Positions 61,879 through 64,000 of a stretch of 64,000 nt of DNA are shown here, in pieces. The first letter of the stretch is position 1. Each line of letters opens with the position of its first letter. Source of the DNA: Geodermatophilus siccatus (GTDB lineage Bacteria > Actinomycetota > Actinomycetes > Mycobacteriales > Geodermatophilaceae); contig NZ_FNHE01000010.1 of assembly GCF_900103785.1 (NCBI RefSeq), positions 124,001-188,000 on the forward strand. The letters are read 5' to 3'. The notes beneath the pieces are model-generated. The model saw only the letters and a program-made list of their open reading frames with translations. It did no database searches and was not told the DNA's origin. A program made the position numbers and the translations under genes.

Positions 61879-62337
61879 GTGTCCATCACCCCCGAGACCC
61901 GTGACCGGCTGACCTCCGGCCTGGCCCGTGTCGTCCGCAGCGGCCGCCACCTGAGCGTCCGTGCCGCGGACTCCCTGTACGGCGACCTGCCCTCGTTCGG
62001 CTGGGCGCTGCTCGTGCCCCTGGAACAGGACGGCGAGCAGCGCTGCAGCGCCCTGGCGGCGCGGGCCGGCGTCGACGTCTCCGTCGCCAGCCGGCAGCTG
62101 GCGACCCTCGAGCGGTCCGGCTACGTCGAGCGCCGGCCCGACCCGCACGACGGCCGCGCCAGCCTGATGCACCTCACCGACGAGGGCGCGAGGGCCCTGG
62201 CCGTCACCCGTGCGCTGCGCGCCCGGTGGGCCGGGACCGCGCTGGCCGGCTGGGACGAGGACGACGCGCGGTTGCTGTCCGGGCTGTTGGAGCGGCTCGC
62301 GGCCGACCTCGAGCGGGCGCCCGCCACCGCCGCGTGA
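61879..62337 (+). CDS. MarR-family regulator of the adjacent efflux pump
   Basis: The 152-residue protein has a winged helix (about 45-120, with CSALAARAGVDVSVASRQLA and a RRPDPHDGRASLMHLT wing). The GTG start at 61879 follows GAGGACGGC. Two inverted repeats overlap its promoter, and an MFS pump gene follows 53 bases after its stop. This is the usual arrangement for a drug-responsive repressor and its pump. Confidence 0.92.
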   Translation: MSITPETRDRLTSGLARVVRSGRHLSVRAADSLYGDLPSFGWALLVPLEQDGEQRCSALAARAGVDVSVASRQLATLERSGYVERRPDPHDGRASLMHLTDEGARALAVTRALRARWAGTALAGWDEDDARLLSGLLERLAADLERAPATAA

Positions 62338-62390
62338 CCCGCGGCCCCCTCCCACCGCCTCCCGCCCGCACCCGCCAGACCAGGAGAACC

Positions 62391-64000
62391 GTGGCCACCA
62401 CCACCCACGACGACCGCACCGCGGCCGTCCCCACCCCGGCGCCTGCCGGCATCCCCCTCGGCGACGCCGCCCCTGTCGAGCAGCAGGGGCGGATGACCCA
62501 CCGGCAGATCCTCTCGGCGCTGTCCGGGATGTTGCTGGCGATGTTCGTGGCGTTCCTGTCCTCGACCGTCGTCTCCAACGCCCTGCCGACGATCATCACC
62601 GAGCTGCGCGGCACGCAGGGCCAGTACACCTGGGTGGTCACCGCGACGCTGCTGGCCTCGACCGCCTCGACCCCGATCTGGGGCAAGCTCTCCGACCTCT
62701 ACAGCAAGAAGCTGCTGATCCAGGTCTCCATCGTGGTGTTCATCGTCGGCTCGATGCTGGCGGGCCTGGCCCAGTCGGTCGAGACGCTGATCGCCTGGCG
62801 GGTGCTGCAGGGCCTCGGCCTCGGCGGCGTCCAGGCGCTGATGCAGATCGCGATGGCCGCGATGATCAGCCCCCGCGAGCGCGGCCGGTACTCCGGTCTC
62901 ATCGGCGCGGTCATGGCGGCGGCCACGGTCGGCGGCCCGCTCATCGGCGGCCTGCTCGTCGACACCAGCTGGCTGGGCTGGCGGTGGTGCTTCTACGTCG
63001 GCGTGCCGTTCGCCGTCGTCGCCCTGGTGCTGCTGCAGCGCACCCTGCACCTGCCGGTGACCAAGCGCGACGTCCGCATCGACTACCTGGGGGCGGCGTT
63101 CCTCACCGCCGGCGTCTCCGCGCTGCTCATCTGGGTCACCCTGGCCGGTGACACCTTCGCGTGGGCGTCCCTGGAGACGGCGCTGTTCGTCGGCGGCGGG
63201 CTGCTGGCCGTGGTCGCGTTCGTCGTCACCGAGCTGCGCGCGGCCGAGCCGGTCGTCCCGCTGCAGCTCTTCCGCGACCGGACGACGACGCTGTCGATCC
63301 TGGCCAGCATCGCGATCGGTGTGGCGATGTTCGGCTCGTCGGTCTTCCTCGGCCAGTACCTGCAGATCTCCCGCGGCTACTCGCCGACCGCGGCCGGCCT
63401 GCTGACGCTGCCGATGGTCGGCGGGCTGCTGCTGTCCTCGACGGTGTCGGGCATCCTCATCACCCGGTCCGGGCGGTGGAAGGGCCACCTCGTCGCGGGG
63501 TCGCTGCTCGTCGTCCTCGGCTTCGCGCTGCTCGGCACGATCGACCACGGGACGGACATGGTGCTGCTCGGCGCCTTCCTGTTCGTCCTCGGTGTGGGCA
63601 TCGGCATGACGATGCAGAACCTGGTGCTCGCCGTGCAGAACACCGTCGCCGCCCGCGACCTGGGTGCGGCGAGCTCGGCGGTCGCCTTCTTCCGCAGCCT
63701 CGGCGGCACCATCGGCGTCGCCGTCCTCGGCGCGGTGCTCGACTCCCGCGCCAGCGAGCTGATCCGGCAGGCCCTGGCCGGCCTGCCCGGTGCCGCGCAG
63801 GGCGCCGGCGGGGCGGGGCTGGCCGACCTGGCCGACGCGCCGCCGGCCGTCCGGGCGCTGATCGCGGCGGCCTACGGCGACGCCACCGGGCGCATCTTCG
63901 CCGTCTCCGCCGCGGTGGCGGTGGTCGCGGTGGTGGCCATCCTCTTCATCCGCGAGGTGGCCCTGCGGACCGAGAGCGGCGACGAGCGGCTGCGCACCGA
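62391..64000 (+). CDS. MFS drug efflux transporter, EmrB/QacA family (3' end outside the window)
   Basis: The visible 536 codons encode a membrane carrier with about 14 helices. The family pattern includes LDATVV-like MFVAFLSSTVVSNALPTI near the start, and the motif GKLSDLYSKKLL and the helix-5 motif GAVMAAATVGGPLIGGLL typical of drug/proton antiporters. The GTG start follows CAGGAGAACC. It is read with the MarR gene before it and probably exports toxic organic compounds. The frame is open to the window end. Confidence 0.93.
   Translation, partial: MATTTHDDRTAAVPTPAPAGIPLGDAAPVEQQGRMTHRQILSALSGMLLAMFVAFLSSTVVSNALPTIITELRGTQGQYTWVVTATLLASTASTPIWGKLSDLYSKKLLIQVSIVVFIVGSMLAGLAQSVETLIAWRVLQGLGLGGVQALMQIAMAAMISPRERGRYSGLIGAVMAAATVGGPLIGGLLVDTSWLGWRWCFYVGVPFAVVALVLLQRTLHLPVTKRDVRIDYLGAAFLTAGVSALLIWVTLAGDTFAWASLETALFVGGGLLAVVAFVVTELRAAEPVVPLQLFRDRTTTLSILASIAIGVAMFGSSVFLGQYLQISRGYSPTAAGLLTLPMVGGLLLSSTVSGILITRSGRWKGHLVAGSLLVVLGFALLGTIDHGTDMVLLGAFLFVLGVGIGMTMQNLVLAVQNTVAARDLGAASSAVAFFRSLGGTIGVAVLGAVLDSRASELIRQALAGLPGAAQGAGGAGLADLADAPPAVRALIAAAYGDATGRIFAVSAAVAVVAVVAILFIREVALRTESGDERLRT

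Overview
This is a very GC-rich stretch of chromosome, with strong third-position GC bias and many GTG or TTG starts and overlapping stop/start pairs. The gene set is that of a free-living actinobacterium: a FadE5-type acyl-CoA dehydrogenase, dnaK-grpE-dnaJ-hspR behind a HAIR-like operator, the actinobacterial heterodisulfide-reductase-like iron-sulfur protein, a dCTP deaminase of the dUMP-forming kind and SigB/SigF-type promoter motifs. A member of the Geodermatophilaceae (Blastococcus, Geodermatophilus, Modestobacter) fits best, but that is inferred from gene content and composition, not from a database match. I see no phage, insertion sequence, CRISPR array or rRNA. There is one tRNA gene, tRNA-Gly(CCC).

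Layout. 1-6 kb: a fructose phosphotransferase (PTS) region, with the DeoR-type regulator, fruK, fruA and the first codons of HPr on the minus strand, diverging from enzyme I. 6-16 kb: a DUF4396 membrane protein behind possible metal-sensor operators, a diguanylate cyclase, a tyrosine phosphatase, a secreted tannase-family esterase, two conserved proteins and a PucR regulator coupled to a 3-hydroxybutyrate dehydrogenase. 17-21 kb: an ABC-2 exporter with a two-component system. 21-28 kb: small acidic proteins, FadE5, an EAL-domain remnant, LapA-like and TetR proteins, and a ribokinase group. 28-35 kb: a type III polyketide synthase with a methyltransferase, a DevR-like regulator facing a prmC-like/usp/DevS-like operon, and small membrane proteins. 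35-43 kb: tRNA-Gly, a hybrid kinase ending in an RsbW-like ATPase, a soluble chemoreceptor with a separate PAS protein, and a secreted subtilase. 43-48 kb: dcd, a CynX-type transporter and the iron-sulfur reductase. 48-53 kb: the chaperone operon and a MarR gene. 53-61 kb: a lactate/glycolate permease, glcDEF and malate synthase, with a divergent IclR regulator. 61-64 kb: a MarR regulator with its MFS pump, which runs off the window.

How the genes work together. LctP, GlcDEF and AceB form a short route from glycolate to malate (import, oxidation to glyoxylate, condensation with acetyl-CoA), probably under the divergent IclR protein. The fructose PTS genes form a complete uptake route apart from HPr, whose gene starts at the very edge.

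The most unusual feature is a dispersed palindromic element found at least eleven times. Nearly every copy begins within a few bases of a stop codon, with a GGAGGACCC-like box, and several have the symmetric core CGAGCTCGCGAG. Some copies form inverted pairs between convergent genes, and two have become part of the adjoining reading frames.
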